From: Clostridiaceae bacterium
GTDB lineage: Bacteria; Bacillota; Clostridia; Peptostreptococcales; Tindalliaceae
DNA: 64,000 nucleotides
Assembly: GCA_024635995.1 (NCBI GenBank)
Contig: JAGXHW010000031.1
Location: 58,027-122,026, forward strand
Direction of reading: 5' to 3'
Numbering within the stretch: position 1 is the first letter of the stretch; each line of letters begins with the position of its first letter. Below, one piece after another: positions 45,511 through 55,717 of the stretch. The notes below the pieces were generated by a model. That model did not search any database, had not been told where the DNA came from, and worked only from the letters and a program-made list of their open reading frames with translations. The translations under genes and the position numbers were made by a program.

Positions 45511-46587
45511 TTAAAACAATCGGCGGGCGGTGTTATACCTTGTGTTATAAGTACCCGTATTAATTGGTGAAATAATTACACTCATACTGCTTCCCGAAGA
45601 AGCGTGTATAAACTGATTGTTACCTAAATAGAATCCTACATGGTTAATGGTACCACTTGAGTTGTTAAAAAAAACTAGATCTCCCACTTGAAGGTTGTTG
45701 CGACTGACTGGTGTACCAACACTGGCCATGGCTCTTGATGAACGTGGTAAAGTAATGCCATTTTCTGTGAGTTGATTCCCATAATACTGATGAAGTATAT
45801 AATACACAAACCCTGAACAATCAAAGCTGTTTGGACCAGTTGTGGCATATTTATAGGGTTTACCCAGGTATTTTTTTGTCACTGAAGTGAACTCTGAAGC
45901 ATCCGCTCGGAGACTTCCTCTGGCGACCGGGTTTTCTCCGTTAATAATTAAAGACACATCTTCACGCTTGATCCACCCGGCGAAACCATCCTCAGTCTGA
46001 ATATCAAAGTACTCGTCGTCATAGTCTTTAATGTATATTACCTTACCTTGTTGGAAGTCACTTATTTCCACATATGTAGAATTCATTTTATCATATACTT
46101 TTGCTACTTCTTTATTGACAGCTGCACTCGGCAGGTTAGGTATCATGACCACGAATTCACCGTGTACCCATCCTTTTTGGCCATCATTTAACAGAATCTG
46201 AACCCAGTCTCCGCTGACTGTAATCGCCTTGAATTCCTGGCCGTTGTTCAACTGTGTAATGCGATGAGCATCTGTCGAAGGGGCTGTTCGAACATTTAGT
46301 GATGTTGCGTTTATGCGAACTTTTTTCATTGCTTCCGATTGATCATCTTGTTTAACAGCAATTAAATCCTTAAAAATCCAGCCTGATATTGAAGAATCCG
46401 CAGTAGACACCTGAAACCATTCATTATTTTCTGATAATATGTTTATTGAAGTGCCAATGGCTAAAGTCCCTATGGCTGGCAGATCAAATCCACTGCCATT
46501 TCTCACTGTCGATTGGTCACCGACAACGACTCCTTGCATACTCACAGCATAGGTCACAGACATGGTTAGCATAAGGGAACCGATCAC
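45511..46587 (-). CDS. secreted NlpC/P60 endopeptidase with bacterial SH3 domains
   Basis: SH3 repeats (INATSLNVRTAPSTDAHRITQLNNGQEFKAI) and KKYLGKPYKYATTGPNSFDCSGFVYYIL...INHVGFYLGNNQFIHASS (C/H catalytic). Confidence 0.93.
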   Translation of the reverse strand: MIGSLMLTMSVTYAVSMQGVVVGDQSTVRNGSGFDLPAIGTLAIGTSINILSENNEWFQVSTADSSISGWIFKDLIAVKQDDQSEAMKKVRINATSLNVRTAPSTDAHRITQLNNGQEFKAITVSGDWVQILLNDGQKGWVHGEFVVMIPNLPSAAVNKEVAKVYDKMNSTYVEISDFQQGKVIYIKDYDDEYFDIQTEDGFAGWIKREDVSLIINGENPVARGSLRADASEFTSVTKKYLGKPYKYATTGPNSFDCSGFVYYILHQYYGNQLTENGITLPRSSRAMASVGTPVSRNNLQVGDLVFFNNSSGTINHVGFYLGNNQFIHASSGSSMSVIISPINTGTYNTRYNTARRLF

Positions 46588-46677
46588 ACAGCACGACGTT
46601 TTTATGATACCTCTTTTTCGAAAGATAATGAATCACTCCTTATCCATTCTATGTCACCGATTTAAAGTATCAAATAT

Positions 46678-47400
46678 TTACACTTCTGTTTGCTCCCAGT
46701 TATGATGTACTTCCTGCACATCCTCATTGTCTTCTAGCATATCTATTAGTTTTTCCATCTTGATCTGATCGTTTTCATCTAATAGTGCTTGTGTTTGTGG
46801 GAGGTAGATGAGTTGTGCTTCTAACATTGTATAACCTTTTGTCTCAAGGGTTTCCTTTACAGCTAGCAAGTCTTCCGGTGAAGTAATAATTTCAAACGCA
46901 TCCTTTTCTGATTGAAAGTCTTCCGCACCTGATTCAATGGATTCCATCATCAACGTTTCTTCGTCAATGTTCCCATCCTGTTCAATGATGATTTGTCCTT
47001 TTCTGTCAAATAAATAGGATACACAACCTGAAGTGCCAAGATTCCCTCCATGCTTATCAAAGGCATGTCTAATTTCGCCTGCTGTTCGATTTCGATTGTC
47101 CGACAAAACTTCAACGATCACCGCAACGCCAGATGGTCCATAGCCTTCATAGATTATGCTTTCAAAATTCTGTCCGTCATTACTTCCACTGGCTTTCTTA
47201 ATCGCCCGGTCAATGTTATCGTTTGGCATATTACTTGATTTGGCTTTATCAATAGCGGCCTTTAAAACTCCATTATACTCAGGATCCGATCCCCCTTCTT
47301 TAACAGCCACGGCAATCAAACGCGCCAACTTGGTATAGATAGATGCTTTTTTAGAATCCTGTTTGTTTTTTCGTTCTTTTATATTACCAATGCGTCCCAT
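46678..47400 (-). CDS. YebC/PmpR family DNA-binding regulatory protein (YeeI-like)
   Basis: [72 protein letters not shown]. Confidence 0.95.
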   Translation of the reverse strand: MGRIGNIKERKNKQDSKKASIYTKLARLIAVAVKEGGSDPEYNGVLKAAIDKAKSSNMPNDNIDRAIKKASGSNDGQNFESIIYEGYGPSGVAVIVEVLSDNRNRTAGEIRHAFDKHGGNLGTSGCVSYLFDRKGQIIIEQDGNIDEETLMMESIESGAEDFQSEKDAFEIITSPEDLLAVKETLETKGYTMLEAQLIYLPQTQALLDENDQIKMEKLIDMLEDNEDVQEVHHNWEQTEV

Positions 47401-47496
47401 ATTGTGCACTCCTGTTCAATTTTAAGTTTTACCATATATCATAGATGCCATATCATTCACATTTTAGCACAACCAGCTATTCCATGCAATTACCGT

Positions 47497-48252
47497 TTAC
47501 CACTCAGGCAATGGCGGCATTTGTCTTTTATGCGTTGTTCTTTCATGCATACTTATTAATTTCATGTGATTGTCTTTTGAGATTTCTTTCCCTGATAAAA
47601 AAGCATCGATGTCATCATAAGTAATTCCCATCTCAGCTTCATCTGTCTGGCCTTCCCAAAGACCGGCAGATGGTGGTCTTACTATCACTTGTTCCGGAAC
47701 CTCTAATTCTCGTGCCCATTGATATACTTCTGCTTTAAGAAGCTTGCCCAGAGGCAGTAAATCCACTCCGCCATCACCATATTTAGTGAAATAACCAGTG
47801 TACAACTCTGCTGCGTTATCAGTGCCCACTACCAGATAGTTTAATGAATTGGCTATGGCATAGATTGAACTCATACGAAGTCTTGCCCGCAAGTTGGCAT
47901 CACTTAGTCGAAGGTTACCCTCGATGCCGACTTCTTTCGAAAGGACATTCATCACTTTTTTCATCATACTTTGATGCTCATCAGAAAAATCAAGTACAGT
48001 ATACTCCAAACCGGCGGCTTTTGCCACAGCAATGCCGTCATCTACGTCCTTGCTATGACTTTTTATCGGTAATATGACACCCATAGAATCATGGGGGTAT
48101 GCTTGCTTTATTAAATTTGCTGCAACAGCTGAATCGATGCCGCCAGATACTCCTACAACCAAACCCTTGGCATTAGCTTCTTTCACTTTATTCTGCAACC
48201 ATTTGATTGTCTGCTCTATGCGAATGTCCCTTACTTGTTTCAACTTGACCAT
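47497..48252 (-). CDS. nadE: NAD(+) synthase
   Basis: GLVVGVSGGIDSAVAANL, VVGTDNAAELYTGYFTKYGDGGVDLLPLGKL, PPSAGLWEGQTDEAEMGITYDDID. Confidence 0.96.
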   Translation of the reverse strand: MVKLKQVRDIRIEQTIKWLQNKVKEANAKGLVVGVSGGIDSAVAANLIKQAYPHDSMGVILPIKSHSKDVDDGIAVAKAAGLEYTVLDFSDEHQSMMKKVMNVLSKEVGIEGNLRLSDANLRARLRMSSIYAIANSLNYLVVGTDNAAELYTGYFTKYGDGGVDLLPLGKLLKAEVYQWARELEVPEQVIVRPPSAGLWEGQTDEAEMGITYDDIDAFLSGKEISKDNHMKLISMHERTTHKRQMPPLPEW

Positions 48253-48298
48253 CCTTTCTCAATTTCTTTGTTTGCATTATATCACATTTTTTTGCAAA

Positions 48299-48340
48299 AA
48301 AATAAACCCGCATTAGATTCTATTCATTGTCTAATGCGGG
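48299..48340 (-). terminator. Terminator downstream of the CoA-binding protein gene
   Basis: cccgcattagacaatgaatagaatctaatgcgggtttattttttt on the minus strand. Confidence 0.8.
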
Positions 48341-48353
48341 CACTACAGCAACT

Positions 48354-48752
48354 TTAATGTTGTCCTAACGTTACTAATACGCAATCATTGTAAACAGTCT
48401 TTAAATTTAACTGATGGGCTTTCTGCAACACTTCGTTATCATAAGTGCCTGGCTGAAACCAGATATATTCTATTCCATTTTCAGCTGCTTCTTCCACCAA
48501 CTTAATTGATACCGCTGGCGGAACAACGACACTGATGCATTCTGGTTTTTCCGGCAGGCTTTCTAAATTTGGGTAGATGGTTTCTCCTTCAATTTCTTTG
48601 TATTTTGGGTTAATTCCCCATACCTCATATTGATGCTGTTTTAAAGTTTTATAAATTTTATAGCCGAATTTTTCTTCGTTTGGTGTTACACCAACGACTA
48701 CCCACCGTTTTAGTTTTAACATTTCTTCTTTATTTTTCATTGTTTCATCCAT
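48354..48752 (-). CDS. CoA-binding domain protein (YccU-like)
   Basis: WVVVGVTPNEEKFGYKIYKTLKQHQYEVWGINPKYKEIEGETIYPNLESLPEKPECISVVVPP. Confidence 0.9.
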   Translation of the reverse strand: MDETMKNKEEMLKLKRWVVVGVTPNEEKFGYKIYKTLKQHQYEVWGINPKYKEIEGETIYPNLESLPEKPECISVVVPPAVSIKLVEEAAENGIEYIWFQPGTYDNEVLQKAHQLNLKTVYNDCVLVTLGQH

Positions 48753-48795
48753 TACGATCGCCTCCTGAAGCTATTATACCCTGGTCATTTGTTTT

Positions 48796-49455
48796 TTAAT
48801 CTTTCTTCACTTCTCTATACGACTTATTCTTTTCTTCTATCATAACCTGCGAGGCAGTTAATCCATTGATCCAATCTTTAAAGGAAGTTATTTTATCCAG
48901 CGGTATAGCAAGCGTTATAAACACATCTTCCTGATAGTCTATGTTTTCAATGAGTATTTGATTACTTTCTAATTCATATTGCACTTTACCCCAATGTGTA
49001 TACGGACATAGAACCCTAACCAGGCGGCACATAGTAAGTACTTTTATACCCGATTGGTCAATGGCTTCCAACGCAGCTCTTGAATACGCTCGTTTTAACC
49101 CTCCTGTGCCCAGCTTTGTTCCTCCATAATATCGCACAACGATTGCCAACACATTTTCCAGTTGTTTGTATTTGAAAATTTCAAGTATTGGCATTCCGCC
49201 TGTGCCTGACGGCTCTCCGTCGTCACTGAACTTTTGAACTAATTGATTTCTGCCAACGGTATAGGCGTAAACATAGTGGGATGCATCAGGGTATTTAGTT
49301 CTGGTTTCTTTCAAACGATCATCAATCTCTTTTTCATCAGTGATTGGATAAACTTCACCGATAAAAGCAGACTTTTCAATTTCAATCTTTGATTCAGCGT
49401 ATTTCCTTATTGTTCTATATTCATTCATTATACTGCACTCCAATTTTGTGTACAT
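48796..49455 (-). CDS. YigZ/IMPACT family protein
   Basis: KFSDDGEPSGTGGMPILEIFKYKQLENVLAIVVRYYGGTKLGTGGLKRAYSRAALEAI. Confidence 0.93.
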   Translation of the reverse strand: MYTKLECSIMNEYRTIRKYAESKIEIEKSAFIGEVYPITDEKEIDDRLKETRTKYPDASHYVYAYTVGRNQLVQKFSDDGEPSGTGGMPILEIFKYKQLENVLAIVVRYYGGTKLGTGGLKRAYSRAALEAIDQSGIKVLTMCRLVRVLCPYTHWGKVQYELESNQILIENIDYQEDVFITLAIPLDKITSFKDWINGLTASQVMIEEKNKSYREVKKD

Positions 49456-49460
49456 CGGAT

Positions 49461-49490
49461 AAAAATAACAGCAGTGTTGGCACTGCTGTT
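49461..49490 (-). terminator. Terminator downstream of the NUDIX gene
   Basis: minus strand aacagcagtgccaacactgctgttattttt. Confidence 0.8.
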
Positions 49491-49513
49491 ACAAGATGAC
49501 ACTCATTAACAAA

Positions 49514-49945
49514 CTAAATAGCGATTTTTTCTTTCATCATTTCCTTGTACTTTCTGTATGACAGGCTGACAAGTGATCGATCCTGGCTATAGCTAATTTT
49601 ATTAAGTGCCTCATCAATTGGGAAAAAACCTCCATCCAGAAAACCTTCCACTTCATTAATCTGGAATTTTTTCGATAATGCATTCATGATATACCATACT
49701 ATCTGGTTGCAAACTGGTTGTTGCCTGGAGACAGAAAAAAATTCGTAACAAGTTTCACCTGCAGTAGACAGAATTTCTGCATTTACACCCGCTTCAATTT
49801 CAACACGGTATGATGCAGTGTCTGCTGCCAGTTCATCGTCACGAATCTTACCCTTAGGTAGAACCCATTCACCTTTTTCATTCAGTAAAATAAATACCTG
49901 ATTGGCGTAAAAAACTACACCACCAGCACAGTTGCGAACAATCAT
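49514..49945 (-). CDS. NUDIX hydrolase
   Basis: NCAGGVVFYANQVFILLNEKGEWVLPKGKIRDDELAADTASYRVEIEAGVNA (Nudix-like box, partly degenerate). Confidence 0.85.
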   Translation of the reverse strand: MIVRNCAGGVVFYANQVFILLNEKGEWVLPKGKIRDDELAADTASYRVEIEAGVNAEILSTAGETCYEFFSVSRQQPVCNQIVWYIMNALSKKFQINEVEGFLDGGFFPIDEALNKISYSQDRSLVSLSYRKYKEMMKEKIAI

Positions 49946-50174
49946 GGACGATTCCTCCTTTTTTCCTGTACTTATTTTAATGATACCTCATAACACAAAA
50001 CTTTTCAATCCCTTTTCAATATCTTAATCATTTACTGATATTTTTTAATTGAAGGTTGTGATTGAAACCATCCTGATCATAAACCGTCTGTAACTGTGCA
50101 GCGCTTTAATCAACATGCATCATATGGTATAATCAATCGAAGTGATTAAAGAAAGTCATATTGGAGGGTTATTA

Positions 50175-53039
50175 ATGGAAGATCAAACATACACAGGACG
50201 TTCAAGATCAAGCAATTCGGATGATCATGAAACCCGACGTCCTCAGAAAAAAACGAAACGTAAGAAAAAGAGCAGTTGGCTAAAAACTGCATTCTGGTCT
50301 GTTGTTGTTATTATGATTCTTATCACATTTCTTGTTGCAGGAACTGTGTTGGGTGTGGTTGCAGGAATTGTTAAGGAAATTGAGCCCATCGACGCATCAA
50401 ACATTTACTCCTTTCTTGATGAAAGCTCATTTATCCTGGATCAGGATGGAAATGTAGTCGAAAAGGTTCAAACCGAAGGTTATCGTTCACTGGTTGATTA
50501 CAATGAGATCCCGGAAGACCTGATCAATGCCTTTGTAGCCATTGAAGATGAGCGATTCTGGACCCATAATGGAGTCGACCTCAAGCGAATCTTAGGCGCT
50601 CTCTATACCAACTTTAGAACTGGTTCCATGCAGGGTGCCAGTACAATCAATCAGCAATTGGCCAAAATAATTTATTTGTCTCCAGAGCAAACATATACTC
50701 GAAAAATTAAGGACGCTTATTATGGTATGCAGCTTGACAAACAGTTAAGTAAAGAACAGATCTTAGAGGCCTATTTAAACACCATCAACTTGGGTAGTGT
50801 GGCTTTCAGTGGTTCTTACAGTGTTCAGGCAAATGGCATTCAGGCAGCTGCAGATCTTTATTTTTCAAAAGGTCTTAATGAATTAACACACGCTGAAGCG
50901 GCTCTGCTTGCAGGCATTCCCCGTAATCCTCCCAGGTATTCTCCCGTCTCAGCATTACGCAAAGAAAATGTACGCGAAGACCATATCGTTTTCAATGACA
51001 ATGACAGTGAATATACCATTGTATTCAACCCTGATACACTGCCACGTATGCGACTGGTTTTAAACAACATGCACCGATTAGGCTATTTATCTGACGAAGA
51101 ATTAGAAACAGCACTGAACCAGGACATCGCAGCCAGCATTAGTCTGAATCGATTGACAAACGAGGAAATTTCTTCCTATTTTGGTGACCTTGTACAACGT
51201 GATGTAATGGATGAACTAGAGAAGCTTGGTTATTCCGGTGATGAGTCAAGGCAAATGGTACAATCAGGAGGTCTGACCATTCACAGTACCATCAATATGA
51301 AACTTCAACGCATCCTTGAAGAAGAATTCAATAAACCGGAAAACTTTCCTGGTACTTTTGTTGATGCAGAAGGTAACTACATTCTTGATGACGAAGGAAA
51401 TGTACAGCCTCAGTCAGCCATGGTAATCATTGACGATGCCACTGGTCAGATTAAAGCACTGATTGGCGGCCGAATGAGTTCAGGTGATAAAATATTTAAC
51501 CGTGCATTGGCACCACGACAGCCCGGTTCATCAATGAAACCCCTAGCCGCTTATACTGCCGCTTTGGATCTTGGTATAACCGCAGGGTCTGTCATTGATG
51601 ATGTGCCCACATACTTGAACATCCACAGCCCGAACACGCCATGGCCCCGTAACTATTATACAAGTATTGGCTACTACGGCTTAATGACAATGCGGGAAGC
51701 GATCAGGATATCCAGTAATGTTGGTGCTGTGAAATTTGCCGAAATGCTTGGCCAATATGACAACCGACCTCCTGCTAAAACAATGTTTGACTATATGGAA
51801 AGAATGGGTATCACTTCATTGGTATCCTCAAATGAGCCTGTGATTCAAGGAAATCAATCCTTCCATGACGAAAACTATTCCATGGTGCTGGGAGGTTTAA
51901 CCCACGGAGTATCAACACTTGAAATGACAAACGCGTATGCAGTGTTCGCAAACCAGGGCATTCATACTGAACCAATTACCTTCACCAAGGTTTATGATCG
52001 TCGCGGCAATCTTGTTTTAGACAAAAAACCGGAAAGAAACAGGGTTGTCTCGGAACAGGTAGCGTTTGTCATGACAGACCTGCTTCGTGATGCGGTATCC
52101 AGCGGCACAGGTGCACGGGCACGCTTGGATCAGGGAAACAGTGTGATCCCTGTTGCGGGAAAAACAGGCACTACTAGTGATCAGAAAGATGCCTGGTTTG
52201 TCGGTTATACACCTTATTACACAGGTGGTGTCTGGATTGGCCATGACTTGCCTGAAAAACTGTCTGAAGGAAGTCGAATGGCAGCTGAACTATGGAAAAC
52301 AGTTATGCTGCGCGTACATGAAGGTTTAGAACCCAGCAGCTTTCAACAACCTGATGGTATCGTACGTGTTAACATATGTACGAAATCCGGCCAATTGGCA
52401 ACTGAATTTTGTTCTTTGGATCCAAGAGGCAGTACGATCAGATCAGAATTATTTATTCAGGGTACACAACCCACTGAATATTGCATAGTTCATGTTGAGG
52501 CAGACATTCATGTGCCATCAGGTAAATTGGCAAATGATCTAACACCTCCCTGGGAAGTTGAAACCCGCATTATGACACAACGCCCAGTGCCTTATATACC
52601 TGAAGAACACGGAGGCATTGTACCCCAGGACTTCGTTTATGAACTACCATTGGCAGAATATGATCCACTGGTAGACGAAACCGGCGGACTGCCACCCTAT
52701 GGATCTGATTGGAATAATGACTGGAATAATGAGTGGGGTGACTGGTTTGATGATCCTGACGATGAAGATGAACGACCAGATGCTGAACCTGATCCAGATT
52801 CCAATTTTACCAGCAGGGTATTACGTATAGGACCATTGGATTTTGAAGGCGATACTCAACTATCCCTTTACCGCGTCGTAGGTAATCAACGTACACTGCT
52901 AGAAGTTAGAACATTCAACATCGAACAACATGGAGAGTATTGGGAAACCCGTGTCCTTGGAGAAGAAAACAGCGGACCAGTCAGGTTTGAAGTCGAAATC
53001 AATGGTTCAGTTGAATTCAGAGAAAACGTTACTTTTTAG
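50175..53039 (+). CDS. class A penicillin-binding protein (PBP1A-like, transglycosylase/transpeptidase)
   Basis: EDERFWTHNGVDLKRILGA, QGASTINQQLAK, RQPGSSMKPLAAYT, GKTGTTSDQKDAWFVGYTP; start at MEDQTYTG behind ttggaggg. Confidence 0.95.
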   Translation: MEDQTYTGRSRSSNSDDHETRRPQKKTKRKKKSSWLKTAFWSVVVIMILITFLVAGTVLGVVAGIVKEIEPIDASNIYSFLDESSFILDQDGNVVEKVQTEGYRSLVDYNEIPEDLINAFVAIEDERFWTHNGVDLKRILGALYTNFRTGSMQGASTINQQLAKIIYLSPEQTYTRKIKDAYYGMQLDKQLSKEQILEAYLNTINLGSVAFSGSYSVQANGIQAAADLYFSKGLNELTHAEAALLAGIPRNPPRYSPVSALRKENVREDHIVFNDNDSEYTIVFNPDTLPRMRLVLNNMHRLGYLSDEELETALNQDIAASISLNRLTNEEISSYFGDLVQRDVMDELEKLGYSGDESRQMVQSGGLTIHSTINMKLQRILEEEFNKPENFPGTFVDAEGNYILDDEGNVQPQSAMVIIDDATGQIKALIGGRMSSGDKIFNRALAPRQPGSSMKPLAAYTAALDLGITAGSVIDDVPTYLNIHSPNTPWPRNYYTSIGYYGLMTMREAIRISSNVGAVKFAEMLGQYDNRPPAKTMFDYMERMGITSLVSSNEPVIQGNQSFHDENYSMVLGGLTHGVSTLEMTNAYAVFANQGIHTEPITFTKVYDRRGNLVLDKKPERNRVVSEQVAFVMTDLLRDAVSSGTGARARLDQGNSVIPVAGKTGTTSDQKDAWFVGYTPYYTGGVWIGHDLPEKLSEGSRMAAELWKTVMLRVHEGLEPSSFQQPDGIVRVNICTKSGQLATEFCSLDPRGSTIRSELFIQGTQPTEYCIVHVEADIHVPSGKLANDLTPPWEVETRIMTQRPVPYIPEEHGGIVPQDFVYELPLAEYDPLVDETGGLPPYGSDWNNDWNNEWGDWFDDPDDEDERPDAEPDPDSNFTSRVLRIGPLDFEGDTQLSLYRVVGNQRTLLEVRTFNIEQHGEYWETRVLGEENSGPVRFEVEINGSVEFRENVTF

Positions 53040-53050
53040 GAGGACGTCAA

Positions 53051-53557
53051 ATGTTTACAGTCGGTATTTTAACCGCCAGTGATAAAGGAGCTGCTGGAAA
53101 ACGTAAGGACGAAAGCGGCCCTGCCATTGCGGCATTTATGGAAGGTATTGGTGGTTCGATTGGGAGGCTTGTTATAGTACCCGATGATAGAAATTCCATT
53201 GCTGCACAACTCATCGAATTTTGTGATCAAGATCAGTTTGATCTGGTCATTACCACTGGTGGTACCGGATTCTCAAAAAGAGATATCACACCTGAAGCAA
53301 CAACAGATGTTATCGAGAGACAAATTCCAGGTTTCACTGATATTATTCGTCTAACAAGCTTCGAATCGAACCCAAGAGCCATCTTGTCCCGTGCCATTTC
53401 AGGAATACGCGGAAATAGCATTATCATCAATTTACCTGGAAGCCCACGTGGCGTTAAGGAAGCATTGGAAATAATAGGCCCCTCTCTGGTTCATGGTATA
53501 GAAATATTGAAAGGCACCGCCTCCGAGTGCGGGCATGATCATCACCAGCATATATAA
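53051..53557 (+). CDS. molybdenum cofactor biosynthesis protein (MoaB/MogA family)
   Basis: VGILTASDKGAAGKRKDESGPAIAAFM, DLVITTGGTGFSKRDITPEAT, INLPGSPRGVKEALEII. Confidence 0.93.
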   Translation: MFTVGILTASDKGAAGKRKDESGPAIAAFMEGIGGSIGRLVIVPDDRNSIAAQLIEFCDQDQFDLVITTGGTGFSKRDITPEATTDVIERQIPGFTDIIRLTSFESNPRAILSRAISGIRGNSIIINLPGSPRGVKEALEIIGPSLVHGIEILKGTASECGHDHHQHI

Positions 53558-53570
53558 ACAGATCAGAAAA

Positions 53571-53607
53571 GGCTCTTGAGCTGTTCACAATTCTCAAGAG
53601 CCTTTTT
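53571..53607 (+). terminator. Terminator downstream of moaB/mogA
   Basis: ggctcttgag-ctgttcacaatt-ctcaagagcc-ttttt. Confidence 0.88.
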
Positions 53608-53662
53608 CATTATTTATTATTCTGAAGTGTATTTTATCAAATGAGTGAATTGCATATTTCAC

Positions 53663-55095
53663 CTTTTTTCATAAACAAAAAAGAGAACACTAACCAAAAC
53701 CACCTTAGGCGGTACTTAAAACCAAATTTCATCAATCAGATCAGTTAGCGTGAATCAACCCCTTAGCATTAAAGTATTTGATGATGAACATTCCAGTAAC
53801 CTAAGCCGCTTTAGTCAACACATCAATCTGATTCACAGCAATGGTGCCAGCCAGAAGAACAGTTGCACATAGCTTGAAATGAGTACCTGCAGCCTTTCGT
53901 CCAGGTGAACGCAAACTTTCTAACATGACATGATTCTTTAATCGATGATTGCATCGCTCCACGCTGCTTCTTAAGTTACACAGCTCCTTGAACCTTTTAG
54001 AATTACGGGGCAACCCTGGATACAGACGAGGATTTTCTTTCATATTAACCTTCAGTGTGTAGCCATAATCAGAACTTGAACACCATGCACTACCATGTGG
54101 ACAGTCCACTTTACCCATTACATGAGGACACCTATACTTTAACTTATCACCATCCTTCCCCCAGAAAGTTAATGGAAAACCACCGGAACACATGGGCTGG
54201 TAATCTTCCGACATACCGACAGGGGGCGCTTGAGAACCACGCTTGTTGATGGGAATGATGGCAAGAGCACCTTTTTCCCTGACAATATACTCATATATCT
54301 CATTGGCATCATAACCTTTGTCCATGATATATGCTTTGGGATCATAGGGGATCTGGTTGATCAGGTGGATGGCCATTTGGGAATCATGGATATGGGCCGG
54401 TGATTCCATAATGGCAACCGGTAACCCAGAAACTGCATCACAGGCCACATGCACCTTCCAGCCATACCAGAAAATCTGGTTTCCTTCAGGGTTAATCTTT
54501 ACACTCCAACTGGGAGCGTTATCTTCCTTCACGCATTTTGACCGGGGCACAGCTTGTTCATAGGCTTCTACATGGGTGGCATCGATGGAAACATTTTCTT
54601 TCTGAATCAAACCCAGTTCCATGGCCTTGTTCCGTTGCTGTTGAAACAACCTATCAGCAATGTCGGTTTCCTCCAACTGCTTCATAAACCTGGAAAAAGT
54701 GGCTTGAGAAGGTGGTGGCTGGTAAGGATCAAAACCACAGTTGTACCGGAACCTTGCATCATCCCGTAGCCGGTCACATAACGACTTCACCGTAGGGATC
54801 TTTTCTATGATCCGGGCAACCATCGCGTACAGCATCGCCCTTTTGCAGTAGCCTCTGGGTCCAATGCGAACATCCTGGGATTCCAGTTGGGACATGATGT
54901 CACTCAGGTCCATCTGTGAAAGAATCAGTTCCAATTTGGTCGGTGGAGAAAATTTTTCGATTTCTTCGAAGGATAAAATGATTTCTTGTCGAATATACAC
55001 AGTGAGGGTTCATTCCTTTCTCTGTGAGGTGTCTTTGTTCGCACTTATATACTTCGACAGAGGAGGGGTGAAACCCTTTTTGATTATGAAAAAAG
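53663..55095 (-). mobile_element. insertion sequence with imperfect ~23-bp terminal inverted repeats
   Basis: Left end cttttttcataaacaaaaaagag (53663-53685) versus reverse complement of right end cttttttcataatcaaaaagggt (55073-55095): about 19/23 identical; they flank an intact transposase ORF. Confidence 0.75.
53801..55000 (-). CDS. DDE transposase (IS5-superfamily/IS1182-like, DUF772 + DDE domains)
   Basis: KRAMLYAMVARIIEKIPTVKSLCDRLRDDARFRYNCGFDPYQPPPSQATFSRFMKQL; VSIDATHVEAYE; YGWKVHVACDAVSGLPVA; AYIMDKGYDANEIYEYI; RSSVERCNHRLKNH (DDE residues). Confidence 0.93.
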   Translation of the reverse strand: MYIRQEIILSFEEIEKFSPPTKLELILSQMDLSDIMSQLESQDVRIGPRGYCKRAMLYAMVARIIEKIPTVKSLCDRLRDDARFRYNCGFDPYQPPPSQATFSRFMKQLEETDIADRLFQQQRNKAMELGLIQKENVSIDATHVEAYEQAVPRSKCVKEDNAPSWSVKINPEGNQIFWYGWKVHVACDAVSGLPVAIMESPAHIHDSQMAIHLINQIPYDPKAYIMDKGYDANEIYEYIVREKGALAIIPINKRGSQAPPVGMSEDYQPMCSGGFPLTFWGKDGDKLKYRCPHVMGKVDCPHGSAWCSSSDYGYTLKVNMKENPRLYPGLPRNSKRFKELCNLRSSVERCNHRLKNHVMLESLRSPGRKAAGTHFKLCATVLLAGTIAVNQIDVLTKAA

Positions 55096-55134
55096 TTGTT
55101 CATTTTTCAAGGTTTTTAGTAATATGAAATTTAC

Positions 55135-55638
55135 TCAAATGACTTCCTGTTCTTCTTCAGTTCCTGGTCGAACATAATCTCCAGATTTTCCTCCTGATTT
55201 TTTCAATAAGCAAATATCTGAAATAACCATTTCTTTATCGATTGCTTTGCACATGTCGTAAATCGTCAAACCAGCCACAGAAACAGCTGTTAACGCTTCC
55301 ATTTCCACACCGGTTTTACCGGTTGATTTAACTATGGCAGTGATGATTATTTTGCTGCTATCTTCATCGATTTTAAAAGCAACGTCAGCGCCTGACAGAA
55401 AGATATTGTGACACATAGGTATTAGGCCGCTGGTTCTCTTTGCAGCCATTATTCCTGCTACCTGGGCAACTGCCAGTACATCACCCTTTTTAATCTCATG
55501 ATCAATAATGCGCTTCAGTGTTTCAGGTTTCATTGTAATGGTACCTTCGCAAACAGCTTCTCTCTGGGTGTTTAATTTGTGTCCCACTTCCACCATCTTT
55601 GCTCTGCCTTCTTCATTAAAATGCGTTAATTTAGCCAC
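55135..55638 (-). CDS. moaC: cyclic pyranopterin monophosphate synthase MoaC
   Basis: [63 protein letters not shown]. Confidence 0.96.
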   Translation of the reverse strand: MAKLTHFNEEGRAKMVEVGHKLNTQREAVCEGTITMKPETLKRIIDHEIKKGDVLAVAQVAGIMAAKRTSGLIPMCHNIFLSGADVAFKIDEDSSKIIITAIVKSTGKTGVEMEALTAVSVAGLTIYDMCKAIDKEMVISDICLLKKSGGKSGDYVRPGTEEEQEVI

Positions 55639-55717
55639 TAAAATCCTCCTCTGACATTTCTTATAAATCTATATTTTCATCCACACATTTTTTAAAGACT
55701 ATGTGATGATTAAGTCA

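Noticed and set aside
49514-49945. Idea that the NUDIX gene belongs to a defence or tRNA-splicing island
   Set aside because: Neighbours (yigZ, CoA-binding protein, pbp1A) are ordinary housekeeping genes; no effector/toxin-type genes present.
53640-55110. Target-site duplication for the IS
   Set aside because: Flanks (…catatttcac | IS | ttgttcattt…) do not show a convincing direct repeat; any 2-4 nt match would be chance.
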